DNA from: Lepidonotus clava
Lineage: Eukaryota; Annelida; Polychaeta; Phyllodocida; Polynoidae
Assembly: GCA_936440205.1 (NCBI GenBank)
Contig: OW387133.1
Coordinates: 49,874,374-49,938,373, forward strand
Reading direction: 5' to 3'
Length of the DNA stretch: 64,000 nucleotides
Below are positions 13,398 to 24,550 of the stretch, one piece after another. How positions within the stretch are numbered: the first letter of the stretch is position 1; every line of letters begins with the position of its first letter. The translations under genes were made by a program, and so were the position numbers. The notes under the pieces are model-generated. The model was not told the DNA's origin. It saw nothing but the letters and a program-made list of their open reading frames with translations, and did not search any database.

Positions 13398-13722
13398 TTC
13401 AGTACCTAAATTAGTGGACCACTACCACTGAACTAGCCCTAACGTTCATTGTTACCTTTCGCCAGAAAGAATTGGATCTTTGTAAATGGAATACATGGGC
13501 AATTCGAAGAGGAATCAAAGAGTTGACATGAACTAAAACACAAAGATAAACTAATCTGAACATAACATTGCAATAAACAATGACGCACGTCTTACAATGA
13601 CCAAGACTTGCCTATAATCTATTGTTAAGTGTAAATAATATTGAATGTTTGTGTTTTTCAGTGGCCACCACCTTGCAGGTTGTGAGAGGTAATCTGAGAC
13701 CTGTCAGAAGTACTTCTTCAAG

Positions 13723-16700
13723 ATGGGCTGTTGTGGGGACAGGCCCCCTCCAAGCGACAATAGGGTCGGCCCTGGCCAGGTACGGCAATGGTCCAGTTAG
13801 TGGTAATAAGATGTGACGGGAACACACATACAATAACTATGGCCCCGTGTTTTTGTATTGCTATGGCCATTCGGCTATGGCCGATCAAATGCCACACACA
13901 TACATTATATTGCCCCATTTGATACGATCGAAACTACAAATAAGCTTAATACATGGTTGTATACATGAAGTTATATACAATTGTAAAAGCTATCAATTAG
14001 AATATCTAGTTGGAAAATATCTTATCATAATACTTTAAATGGAATTCTAGATCTTATTCGAAAACTAATGTTATTTGCCAGGTGTAATCTTATTTTATGA
14101 ATAAGCATGTTTTATGTGCAATTAATCTAGGGGTTGTTTTATGGAAAAGGTTGTGGGTCAGTCTGTCTACTGTCAATACATTTAGGAAATATTCAGGAAA
14201 TATTCAAATCCCCCTTGTCTGGTTAATTCACTTTTATGTTTCTAATATGCAGGACGAGGTTCGTGAGGTCGAGGTTGACGACAACTTTGACGGACCTCTC
14301 AAAAAACGCTCCTGCACCGATATACCATGTCTCCTCATCCTCGTGGTCTTTCTTGGAGGAATGGTTAGTAAACTTTATTTTGCTAAAGGAAAGAGGGTAA
14401 TAGATACGCCAATTTGGTTTATTATTACTACCATGAGTTTCAATCTCGTGTTAATATTGATAAGGATTTGTTATGCTCAATAGTGTTCATGAAAGACGTA
14501 TTCAATTAAATGACGTATTCACTAATTGTAAGCATTTCTAAACCTTTTTTTATTTGGGCAACCACCAACAAATGGGTCAGTCATGCATGTCTCCCCCCCC
14601 CCCCCCGTCTTTATTAATGACTTCACGTAATTACATGATCTTCCAGTCATATGACCACAACTTTTGATCACAAAATGCATGCATTTACATTCCAGTAGCA
14701 GCCACATCCTTTAAGAGACCATAATAGTTTCAATCCACATAAGTTGTAAATTGTTGTAATCTTTTCTAAAATTTCACAGGGGTACGTGACGTACCTGGGC
14801 GTGTCGAGCGGCGACCCGTACGTGCTCATCTACGGCCGTGACACCTGGGGAAACACGTGTAACAGGCAGAACTCGGCCATCAACGGGGTCAGCCTGTCGG
14901 GCAGGAACACCATCGGCCTCACGTAAGATAAAGTGTTCCCTGAACTCCCATAATGCAAGAATATTATGATCAGTTTTGTGCAAAGTTTCCAGAGGCGCAC
15001 CTCCCTTATCCTATCGCCGCACGTTGAACTTAAATGTTTTGGAGCAATTTGTGCAGGAGTAGCAACTACAACGCATACCTAAACGTGAATGTCTTTCACC
15101 TCAGATATTATAATATAATTTTGTGACTGTTTAAATGTAAACTGTCGTGGATTATTGAATCCATTCCGTTATCTAGATATATTTCTATACATATACCATG
15201 GAAGTTCCGTGTGTGCTGTGGTACGCCTTGGTTCGCAAACTCCCAACTCCCGTGGCAATATTTGTATAATTATTTTCCACAACTTCAATATTAATTTTGT
15301 ATTGTATTCTTCCGCTGTTCCGCTGAATCCATATGAAATACTAAAAATGCACATTCATCATTATTACAAAATTAAGCATGTACCAATGTACGTCGCAAGG
15401 CAATAATGCGCAATCAACAAGTTCTGCTTCGCAACATTTACCTTGTCTTCTATTATGCACAGTAAAATGCATCTTTTTTTTGTATTCCCAGGCGGAGTTT
15501 CTACTTTCAATTCGTCTCTCTACTCACCTCTAACGTGCTGGAGTCGGCCATCGTGTGTGTGAGTCAGTGTCCGGGGAGGACGCTGAGCACCGTCTCCGAC
15601 CTCCAGGACTACGCCAACGAGACCAACGTCCAGCTGTGTCGCTACGACGTCAGCAGTGCCAACTACCAGAACGGCAGTGGGGTCTGCCCACCCCTGCCCA
15701 TTCTTGCACAGTGAGTTCAAAGTTTATCATTATTTAGAATTACTCTAGTTGAATAGGATGTGTATGACAAAAAGAATATAGGGACCACCCCTGCCTATCC
15801 TTGTACAGTGAGCTCAAAGTTTATCATTATTTAACATTTACTTCAGCTGAATAGGATGTACGCGTATGACAAAAAGAATATAAAGGAACGATCAAACAAG
15901 TGATAGGTCTAATCTACAGGCCAAGCGTGAGTTGGGCCATGGGGGCCGCCATTATCAGGGGACACAAGGGCGAAGGTGACTAGAAGCCACACTATTAACG
16001 CTTGTCAAATTGCAAAAAATGAAAGGAAAATGTTCAAATTTGACATGAGGGGAGGTAAAGTAATACTCCGGACAGTTAAGGTTTTGTTTTTACATATTTT
16101 TTTCTGTTGTAAAAATAAATTGTTCTGATTCTTTAAAGCTTGACCTAGTTTAGCATGATTCTCTGTCTATTACCCTACCTATTACATAACCTGTCGCGCA
16201 GCCAGTCCTACAGTTGCGGTGAAATCATGCTGGATTTATATCCGTGTACAAAAAGGACTACCTCACAAAACGACCATTTTCGGTTCATTTTTTTGTAGTT
16301 TAGGGGTCCAGCAAAAGTGGGGGGGGGGGGGGGGGGCGTCAGGACCCCCAGGACCCCCGCCTGGATCCGCCCCTGCCTTGGGTGGACGCATTGGAGAGAT
16401 TCCACTGTATGTATTTTCTAACAATATGAAGAGAAGCTTGCGATCATATGAGTGAGTTATTATCAGGTTGAAGGGGTTCGAAATGGGTTGAAAAGGCGAT
16501 AGCCTATACATATACATAGCATTTCTTAATATTGTGAGGATACTTGTTGTGGTCTATGCCTCATGTATCCTACAATAAGTCTCATCGCAAATGGGAAAAT
16601 CAAGTTATCCATTTCATTTAAACTGGGTGACGCAATACTGGTGTATGTCGTTGAATGGAAGGGAAGCCATTAGAGAAGCCATGAAGGGGCTTCAATTGAA

Positions 16701-19700
16701 TTAATCACTGTAGGACAGACGGCAGCACTGTTTTACAAATTCTTTCATGAATCCTCCTCAAATCAGTCGACAATAGTTATTGTTTTCTGTACTCATTGAA
16801 GACAACCTGTTCTGATTCCATATAAAATGGATCAGATGAATATATGATTGGATCAACCCTACAAAGAAACAATCCTGAGGTCTAGAACTCTTAAAAAGTG
16901 GCACAGTAGATAAAGGCTTATAATGTCCGCATAACTGCAGAGAGGTTGTAACCAAGATTAGCCTCAATATAAGGTGATACAATCTTTTACACTGAGGGGA
17001 TGATAGTGCCTTTTCCATTTCTACCTTACCTTGAGTTTAGAAGAACATCCCTTCAATACATCATAATAAGCAACCCCCCATTGCTCACTGCAATAACCCG
17101 TTGAACCGCTAAACTGCATCAACAATGAGGGGGAAAGATACTGAAGTTTTGAAGTAGAACTCTTTGAAAAAGGAGCACAGCAGATATACTGGCTCAAATA
17201 ATGTTTTTTTTCCATAACTACCTTTATATTTGCCTTGAGTTCAAAAGAACATCCCATTCAATGCATTAACAGATCGACCCTCTCAATAGTCACTCCCCAT
17301 TGCAGCGACAACGTATTGAACCGCTGCGTGCCGCGGGCGGCCGTGGGCGCGGCGCAGTCGGCGTTAGGGGTGGCCACCAACGCCCTGTCCCTCCTCCAGG
17401 CTGAGTGCGACGGTGAGGGCGACTTCTGGCAGCGGGCCGCCTCCGACCTGCAGCGCACCTGGAAGGAGCTGGCCTACCTGGCCGCCATAGCCGTCGGCGT
17501 GGCCCTGGTTATAACCCTTTTAATGGGCTTTCTTGCCAAGATCATCATCTGGACTATTGTTATTCTGATCGCCGCCGGAGCTATAGGTGGAACGGCCTTC
17601 TGTTGGTAAGTTGGTGTATATTCAGAAAATCCATTTCACGAAATTAATATGGGTATGGCAAGCCACGAGGGTAAATTTTCCCATTCCAAGTTTCCTGGAC
17701 CAGAAACCAGGGTTTAACCTGGGTTTCTGGTTCAGAAACCCTAGTTTGGGGTTCAGAAACCCTGGTTTCTGGTTCAGGAAACTTGGAATTGGGAAATTTA
17801 CCCACTTGGCTTGCCATATATGGGGCCTATATCTCTTATTCCTGTATCCCTGAATCATGTAACAAATCATAGCTGCAGCCACCCAACGCATTTCGGCGAA
17901 GAACAGCCTTTAAATGATTTTGTGTTAAATATGGGCTATATTGCAAATGGTAGTACTGGGGGGTCATTAACATAATACAGTGTAGGCCTAAAGAGTAATC
18001 TGATATCTTCAATGGTGTGATAACATGAAAATCCCCCCCCCCCCACCCTTTTTTTTTTTATTAGAGATGCATGATATGTACAGATGTTTAAAGTTACATT
18101 GTTTCACTCAAATACAACTACTATCTTCTGACTAAAGTGAATAGCTGTTGAAGATAACATTAATTTTACAACTTTCTTCCTATAATTTTATAAAAATGAA
18201 ACAAGTACAGATTCCCTCCACTCTTATTCCAGGTATACATACCATACATACAAGACCCAACTGGACGCCATCCCCGAGGCGAACCGGCAGTCATCTGAAG
18301 TGGCCACCGTCAAGAACTGGCTGATCATCGCCTCCGTAGTCACAGTAGTCTCGGTCATCCTCCTCCTGGTCCTCCTCATCATGAGACGCCGCATTGCCCT
18401 AGTGGCGCAGCTCTTCCGCGAAGCCGGAAAAGCCCTTTTGCGCATGCCCTTACTCCTCGTTCAGCCGCTATGGACTCTGGTGGCGCTGGCGTCGTTTTTA
18501 ACTGCCTTGGGGTATGGGTTCATGTACATAGAGACGGCAGGGGACCCCCAGGTAAGCTCGTCCTCCGGGTTTGTGAAGTTTAAGCAGAGTGATGTGCTCT
18601 TCTACATGAAGTGGTACTACCTGTTTGGGGTGCTGTGGGTCGTACAGCTCGTCTTCGCCTGTCACCAGATGGTGCTCGCCGGGGCCGTGGCACAGTGGTA
18701 TTTCTCCAGGTGAGGATTTTGAATATTTTGCAATTTCAATTAAAAAGCAAAAAGGTAAATATAAGTATTCCAAGATCCGATTTAACCCGAGATTTTCGGT
18801 AGCAAGTAGGATTAAGGGCAAATTATAGACATGTTAGGCCCATATATCGCCAGCCAGGATATCTAATTCCCTGCTCAATGCTTAGTAGCATGCATACATT
18901 CCTTCTATATTTTCATGAAAATTTTTGAATTACCAAATAATTAGCTGTTGTCAAAATAGCCTATGGAATACAGGCTTTGCATTTAGATTCAAATCATTTA
19001 TTAATTTTCAAGTCTTTCTATTTCTCTAAACCTCTTTATTTCTTTTTGATAACAATGCTCGGTTATTTCTTTTTGATTCCCAGACACGTACTAATAACTA
19101 ATTAATGGTTTAGAATGTACCAATTCATTTGAGAAAGAGAATGGTCAGTGTGATATTGATCCATAAGACGCAGTTGGAGGAGGACGTTACCAAAAGGGCA
19201 TTAGATGAAGGAGAACTGTACATTCTCTGAAAGTAACTGGATGCCAATGTTCTTATAGTTTGTGTTGTTGTAATCTTTCAGGGACAAAAAGTTGGGCTGG
19301 CCCATCCTGGCTTCCATGAGTCGCCTAATGCGCTACCACCTTGGATCAGTGGCATTTGGAGCTTTTCTCATCGCTGTAATACAATTCGCCCGGATTGTCC
19401 TCGCTTATATCCAGAAAAAGTGAGTACAACAATTCAGTCACTCTGATATCACTATAATATCAAAAACCGAAAACATTTCCACATGTAAGATGAAAGAATG
19501 AAATTCCATTTTCATCATTAGAGCTGTTGTCAATAGTGTATTGTAGGCACTTTCAGTTACCTTATATATACAAGTTGTAACGACCTATATCGAAGTGAAA
19601 TCCTCTAGTATTATATCAACTGTTTCTTTGCAGGCTTGCGGGCAGGGCTGGACCACTGGCTGACTTCTTATTCAGGTGCCTCCAGTGCTGTCTGTGGTGT

Positions 19701-22700
19701 TTCGAGAAGTTTATGAAGTTCATTAATAAAAACGCATACATAATGGTCGGTAAGTGACCTTTGTACTTTTCTTTCTATTCGTTTTTCTTTCAAACCGTCA
19801 ATTTGAAAATTAAATAAATTATTACTCACAAAATGTACAACAGCATGCAGAAGTTCTCAAATTGGCACTGCTCCCAAGGACCATATGGCATGAAATAACA
19901 TTAAGATGATTAAAATGATACTAACTACCAGCTACCAGCATATGAAGTATTCGCACCTTTAATCCATGAAATGAAAAACACACACTATCATTTGAGGTAA
20001 TATATTACCGAAATACGTGGCACAAACAATAACCAACTTCATTGTTTGCAGCCATATACGGCTACAGTTTCTGTAAGGGTGCCCGTCGAGCCTTCACCCT
20101 ACTACTGTCTAACATACTGAGAGTGGGCGCCATCAACTCCGTGGGCACCTTCGTCCTCTTCCTCGCCAAACTCGGCATCGTTGCCGTGGTGGTCGTCATC
20201 GCCCTCCAGTTCTTTAAAGTGAGTCACCCAATCAGTTGCTTTGTTGGCACTTTCTTTTTCAATCAAGTTCTTTATTCTGGCTTGAACATTAGTACATGTA
20301 TACTAGTTTTCGAGTCCTACCAGATTTCTAACTTTTTCTGGTTCACAATTTTCAGCGTTCGGTACAAATAACAGTAACAACTTATCACTAGGTGTGGCAG
20401 AGAGCCAATAAAGTGTACTATAGTTGTGTTCTTTGTAATTACATTTAAAGCATTTTAAGATAAAGTAACACATAATCTGCAATGAAGGTCATCAGTCATG
20501 GAGTACAAGTAATAAAATTAATAAAGGAATTATTACATCAAAATCATAAAAGTGATCAATCAGATTTACCATGTCATTAATATGTTTGACCTATCAACAA
20601 TAAAATATATTAGGTAACAAATTAAATCTAATTAAAGTAAGAGTATTCTAGTTGTTTAAGTTCAAAATTACAAATATTGTTGGTATATATGGGATTTTGC
20701 TGGTAGTGTACAATAACAAGAGGCAGACATTAGATTAGTAGACCAGTTTTTTGAGATCACACTTTTGTCTTGACTTAAAGGAATGATAGGAGTCAAGTTG
20801 TCTCATTTCAGGGGGGAGTGCATTCCAGCACTTGGCACCAAAATAATTCAGACTTTTCTTATAAATTTCGTTGTTGGGCCTTTTTATAGGAAAACTGGGA
20901 GCAGCCTTTGTTCTGGTGATAATATTTACATCAGGATTATAAGGAACACTGAGGCCTGCTTGATGGCGTTTGTACATAAGATTGCGTACATGAACCTGTC
21001 TGCGGTCTTTCAATTTAGCTACTTTTGCCTTGTTATGAAGAAGATTAGAGTCAGTCTTGCCTTGTATGCCCAGGCAAATTCTAAGGCATTTATCCTGAAG
21101 TTTTTGAAGCCTTTGAAGGGGGGTGACACTTAGGCCTGCTATTACGACATCCGCATAATCTAAATATGGCAAAACCATAACCCTATAAACATCAAGCATT
21201 GCTTTGTTATCAAGGTATCTTCTTATTTTACTAAGCATAAACATCTTATGACTAACAACATTCAGAATGTAATCAATATGGCATTTAAAAGTCATAGTCG
21301 AATCAAGAGTCACTCCCAAATACTTAAAACTATTTACCTTTTGAATCACCTTGCCTTTAATATTGATGTCCGAGTTAGCGCAAAGTTTCAGATTATGTCT
21401 TGTGCCAAAGTTGACCTGTTTGGTTTTTGCGGCATTAATTGTAAGTAAGTTTGATTCGGCCCATCTTACAAATTTATTTACGCTACGTTGCAAAGTGGCC
21501 ACTGCTCTGGTCCCAATCTTATCAGAGACATATAGGACAGTATCATCTGCATACAACTTAAACTTAGCCTCACCCACAGAATTTGCCATGTCATTAACAT
21601 AGATGAGGAAGAACAGCGGGCCAAGAATTGACCCCTGGGGGACCCCGCATTTGACCGACTCACAACTAGAGGTAATGTTATTTGCAACAGTGCGCTGTTT
21701 CCTACTACTTAGATAGGTCTTACACCAATTTAAGAGCTGACCAGAAATACCAAGATTATTTAGTTTGCGAAGGAGAATTGAATGATTTACAGTGTCAAAA
21801 GCTTTCGCTTGATCGATGAACACAGCAATAGTAACTTCTTTTTCATTAATTGCCTCAAGAATATCGTCTGTCAGAGAAGTGACTGTGTCAGCTGTAGATC
21901 TATTTTTACGAAACCCACCTTGAAACCTTGAAAGAACCAACGTTCTTAATACGTTGTAACATGTACTTTATCAATTGACAGATTGCATTAAGCCATATAG
22001 TCTCTTATACATGCAATTCGGCATAACAACATTTAATGTTGAATACGCGAGTCGTATTCCTCAGTTTGAACAAAGACAACATAGTACTTATCATTTCCAA
22101 TTTTTAGTGTACTCTATGTATTCAATAGGGAATATTCCCTCGCTCCAGACTAACATGAGACAATTGATTGGTCCTGGAATGAGTTCCAAGTAAACTTCAT
22201 TAAACATGCACCTTTTCAAAAACGGGTTCAATATTTGAAATGCCATGGGTTAAGGCATACAAATATCCCGAAACAATGTAAGTAGTATACAAAAGAGGCA
22301 TTGCAGCGGGTTAGTGGTCAGGGGTGGGTCCAGAGTCAGTGCTCTAGGGGTGGGGGGGGGGGACCCTGACCCCCCCTTATAAAAATGAAAAATAAAAACA
22401 TCAGTTTTAAACAGGTCTTCCAATTTTAAGATGCCAAAATTTTGTCCCCCAGGTCGGGGGGGGGGGGGGGGCAATTGCCCCTTTTTGATCTGCCACTGGT
22501 GGTTTTGGGCCTTCCACAAACTACGCTCCCACCCATAAATGTCAATACATGTATACAGCAAACTTTTCAAACTAACACCCTGCAACTTTCTTTTTCCAGT
22601 CGATGTTGTTGTGCTACCTGTGGGTGCCGTTGGTGGTATCAGGGCTTATCGCCCTCCTTATCAGTCACACCTTCCTCTCCGTCTACGGCATGGCTATTGA

Positions 22701-23273
22701 TACCATCTTCCTCTGCTTCTGTGAGGACTGCGAGCGGAACGACGGCGTCAGTAAACCCTACTACATGAGTAAGGATCTCATGGTAAGAGAATGCCCATGG
22801 CATTATTACCTGAACACATCATATAGAATAAAAGAATTCACAATAAGGAATTTGTATAGTTCCCGATTTACAGTTCGCTCAAGAAGCTATATTATAGGCG
22901 TGAATATATTCCTCAAGATACTGTCATATATTTCTTCAAGGAAGACATTTAATACGAGCATTTTTGTCACTTTTACCGATTTCCTTACTCATAATAATCT
23001 TATCCGATTATGCGCTTGATATATAGTAACTTATTGCTTTGCCTAATACATCTAGGTGCAACGCATTGAACAATGACGAAAGCTGCTTATTTATACACTA
23101 TTACGGGAATTGCTCTATTTTACTTTTACATGTTCGTCTAAAACATCTTTATTTGTTTCCAGGACTATGTTGAGAACTCGAAAGACGCATTGGAGGCGCT
23201 GAAAAAACGGGAACGAATTCCCACTAATGGAATAAGGAGGGTTGCCCCCGCCCCTACGGAAGAAAACGGATGA
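13723..23273 (+). CDS. SLC44A1: Choline transporter-like protein (SLC44 family), complete, 11 coding exons
   Basis: Exons 13723-13779, 14253-14363, 14780-14922, 15492-15710, 17306-17605, 18233-18709, 19282-19419, 19634-19749, 20052-20218, 22600-22782 and 23163-23273 join in frame to 2022 bp, 673 aa, the usual SLC44 length. The start MGCCG is typical; KKRSCTDIPCLLILVVFLGG forms the first span. A large Cys-rich loop with NET and NGS glycosylation sites follows, then about nine further spans (VALVITLLMGFLAKIIIW, SVVTVVSVILLLVLLI, and others), WWYxxG/ACHQMVLAGAVAQWYF-type motifs, RYHLGSVAFGA and a C-terminal MSKDLMDYVENSKDAL close to SLC44A1. Members move choline (and ethanolamine) across plasma and mitochondrial membranes for phospholipid synthesis. 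An acceptor ending at 13661 implies an upstream noncoding exon. Possible poly(A) signals lie at 24184 and 24335. SLC44A1-like by eye; other subtypes are possible. Confidence 0.95.
16290..16375. mobile_element. Fragment of G-rich hAT-like non-autonomous element
   Basis: Shares GTAGTTTAGGGGTCCAGCAA, a long poly-G tract, and the end CCTGGATCCGCCCCTG with the complete element at 25831-26012. No matching left end is visible. It lies in intron 4 of the SLC44-like gene. Confidence 0.6.
17654..17818. repeat. Long hairpin (about 68-bp arms) in SLC44 intron 5
   Basis: The arms begin TATGGCAAGCCACGAGGGTA and, from the other side, TATGGCAAGCCAAGTGGGTA, and stay paired through the CCAAGTTTCCTG and CCAGAAACCAGGGTTT segments. 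The centre is a short tandem of GGTTTCTGGTTCAGAAACCC-like units. It starts about 50 bp after the exon 5 donor, so it could fold in the pre-mRNA. Confidence 0.8.
20735..21940 (-). mobile_element. 5'-truncated LINE (CR1/L2/Jockey-like) reverse transcriptase, antisense in SLC44 intron 9
   Basis: A 401-codon open frame covering the reverse transcriptase from GGFRKNRSTADTV onward: DQAKAFDTVNHSILL (motif A), GVPQGSILGPLFFLIYVND (motif B), KLYADDTVLY (catalytic YADD), FKYLGVTLDS, and a C-terminal thumb region ending with WNALPPEMRQLDSYHSFK. The endonuclease and the first RT blocks are missing, the usual 5' truncation of target-primed insertion. The rest of the frame is open, suggesting a fairly recent insertion. 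The 3' untranslated part probably reaches to about 20600-20700. Family assignment within the CR1/L2/Jockey group is by eye. Confidence 0.92.
22319..22498. mobile_element. hAT-like non-autonomous element, 180 bp, in SLC44 intron 9
   Basis: Left end CAGGGGTGGGTCCAGAG; right end, read on the other strand, CAGTGGCAGATCAAAAAGG. Two poly-G tracts lie inside. The flanks share only GTGGT, so the target duplication is uncertain. It ends about 100 bp before exon 10, close to the branch-point region. Confidence 0.5.
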
Positions 23274-24550
23274 AAAGACAAATGTTTAGGAGAAACTAAT
23301 ATGCGTAGCACATAATTATATTGAACACTGTAAATTATCTGCGTACCAAGATCACAAATATATATTTTGATGCTTCAATGACGGCCAGAAATTATTTATC
23401 ATATACCTAGGACATAGACATCCGCACAATGCCACTGCGGGAGGCAAAAACAGACTTTAACGTAACTATAACCAAACTTCGCAAAATGTGAACTCACACC
23501 TCACCAAAAACATGTGATAACCCCACAGCCATCCATCCTTCACAGATGGCAGCCAAGGAAATGCAGCTGAACAACTCAGACTTCTTTTACCATGAGTGAT
23601 CCTTTGTTTTATCCACCTCATCACAAATTAAGGCCGTGAGTAGTATGGACAACGGACGTGTGGAGCAGGCTATATTTTACCATTGCTAAAGAAAATGGAG
23701 ATAGTGGATCATCTGCTAATGGACATGACGCCAATGTTCCAGTTGACATTTCACATAGTTCCTTGATGCCAAGTATTGCCAGGTTCCAGATTTTTATTGA
23801 ACTCAGTGATGATTGCGCAAATGTGCAAAATCCTCTCAAACTAGTGTATTAGTAGTTTGTTTCTGACACGGCATCGAAGTTTACGCGATTTTAGTTCTCA
23901 AAATATATATCTATTTTAACAAACAGTTAACTGGTTTTAACCATAGCTAAGGTCTTTGTAAAACTATGTCATACTTCATAACATTAAGCTAAGCACTCAG
24001 AAAAAACGATAAAAAGAAATGACCCTGAGTGAGTATTGACTCAACCGTGTAGTGTACATATTTATTTTACATAGTTCTATTTAACAGTATTACTCAACAC
24101 TTTTAGATATGGTTCTTATATATACATAGAACTGGAAACTTAGACATTCAAGTATGTAAAGATGTTGAAAATGCATTCAAGATAATAAAAGATGTTTAGA
24201 ATGCATGCACTGTGATAGTGTCGTTGGCAGACACCAAGATATTATGTTGTACTTTCAATCGTTCTTTTTGTCAGTAAAATGCCATAATGATAAACTGTCT
24301 TTTAGCAGTTTAGATGCAGTTTTTATTTAGTCACAATAAACTCGCCGCTCTCAACTTTTAATACTCCTTTTGTACCTATGTTGTATTGTGTTCCTGTAAG
24401 TGTTAATGTGTGTTTCAATAATTGTCAACATCTTAACTTAAAATTGTCAACCTCTTGGTTTAAGCCACTTAGACAGAACTAAGTTCCTTTTTATGTCAAT
24501 GCCACGCTCCTTCTTCTTGCAATCACTTCCAAACTAAATTACATAAACAA
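23274..24550. other. Convergent 3' ends of the SLC44-like and GH2 genes
   Basis: About 1.3 kb between two stop codons that face each other. AATAAA on + at 24184-24189 and 24335-24340 could end the SLC44-like transcript; TTTATT at 24322-24327 (AATAAA on -) could end the GH2 transcript. The signals nearly coincide, so the two 3' untranslated regions may overlap. No extra coding exon seen. Confidence 0.5.

Larger units (their letters stand above)
2594..13722. other. Intergenic region between GPR137-like and SLC44-like genes
   Basis: AT-rich DNA with no convincing coding exon on either strand; the open frames here are short and lack protein-like composition. A possible poly(A) signal AATAAA for the upstream gene lies near 3743. 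The region holds several short inverted-repeat elements listed separately (5082-5796, 6511-6632, 7981-8221, 9585-9951, 12447-12776) and a 45-bp palindrome (13353-13397). A GC-rich patch at about 9040-9200 has no feature I can name. A TTTTTCAG acceptor ending at 13661 suggests an untranslated exon of the SLC44-like gene lies somewhere upstream of 13662. Confidence 0.6.

Noticed and set aside
14097-14483. 128-codon frame starting upstream of SLC44 exon 2
   Set aside because: Only 14253-14363 is the exon; the rest is intron read-through on both sides.
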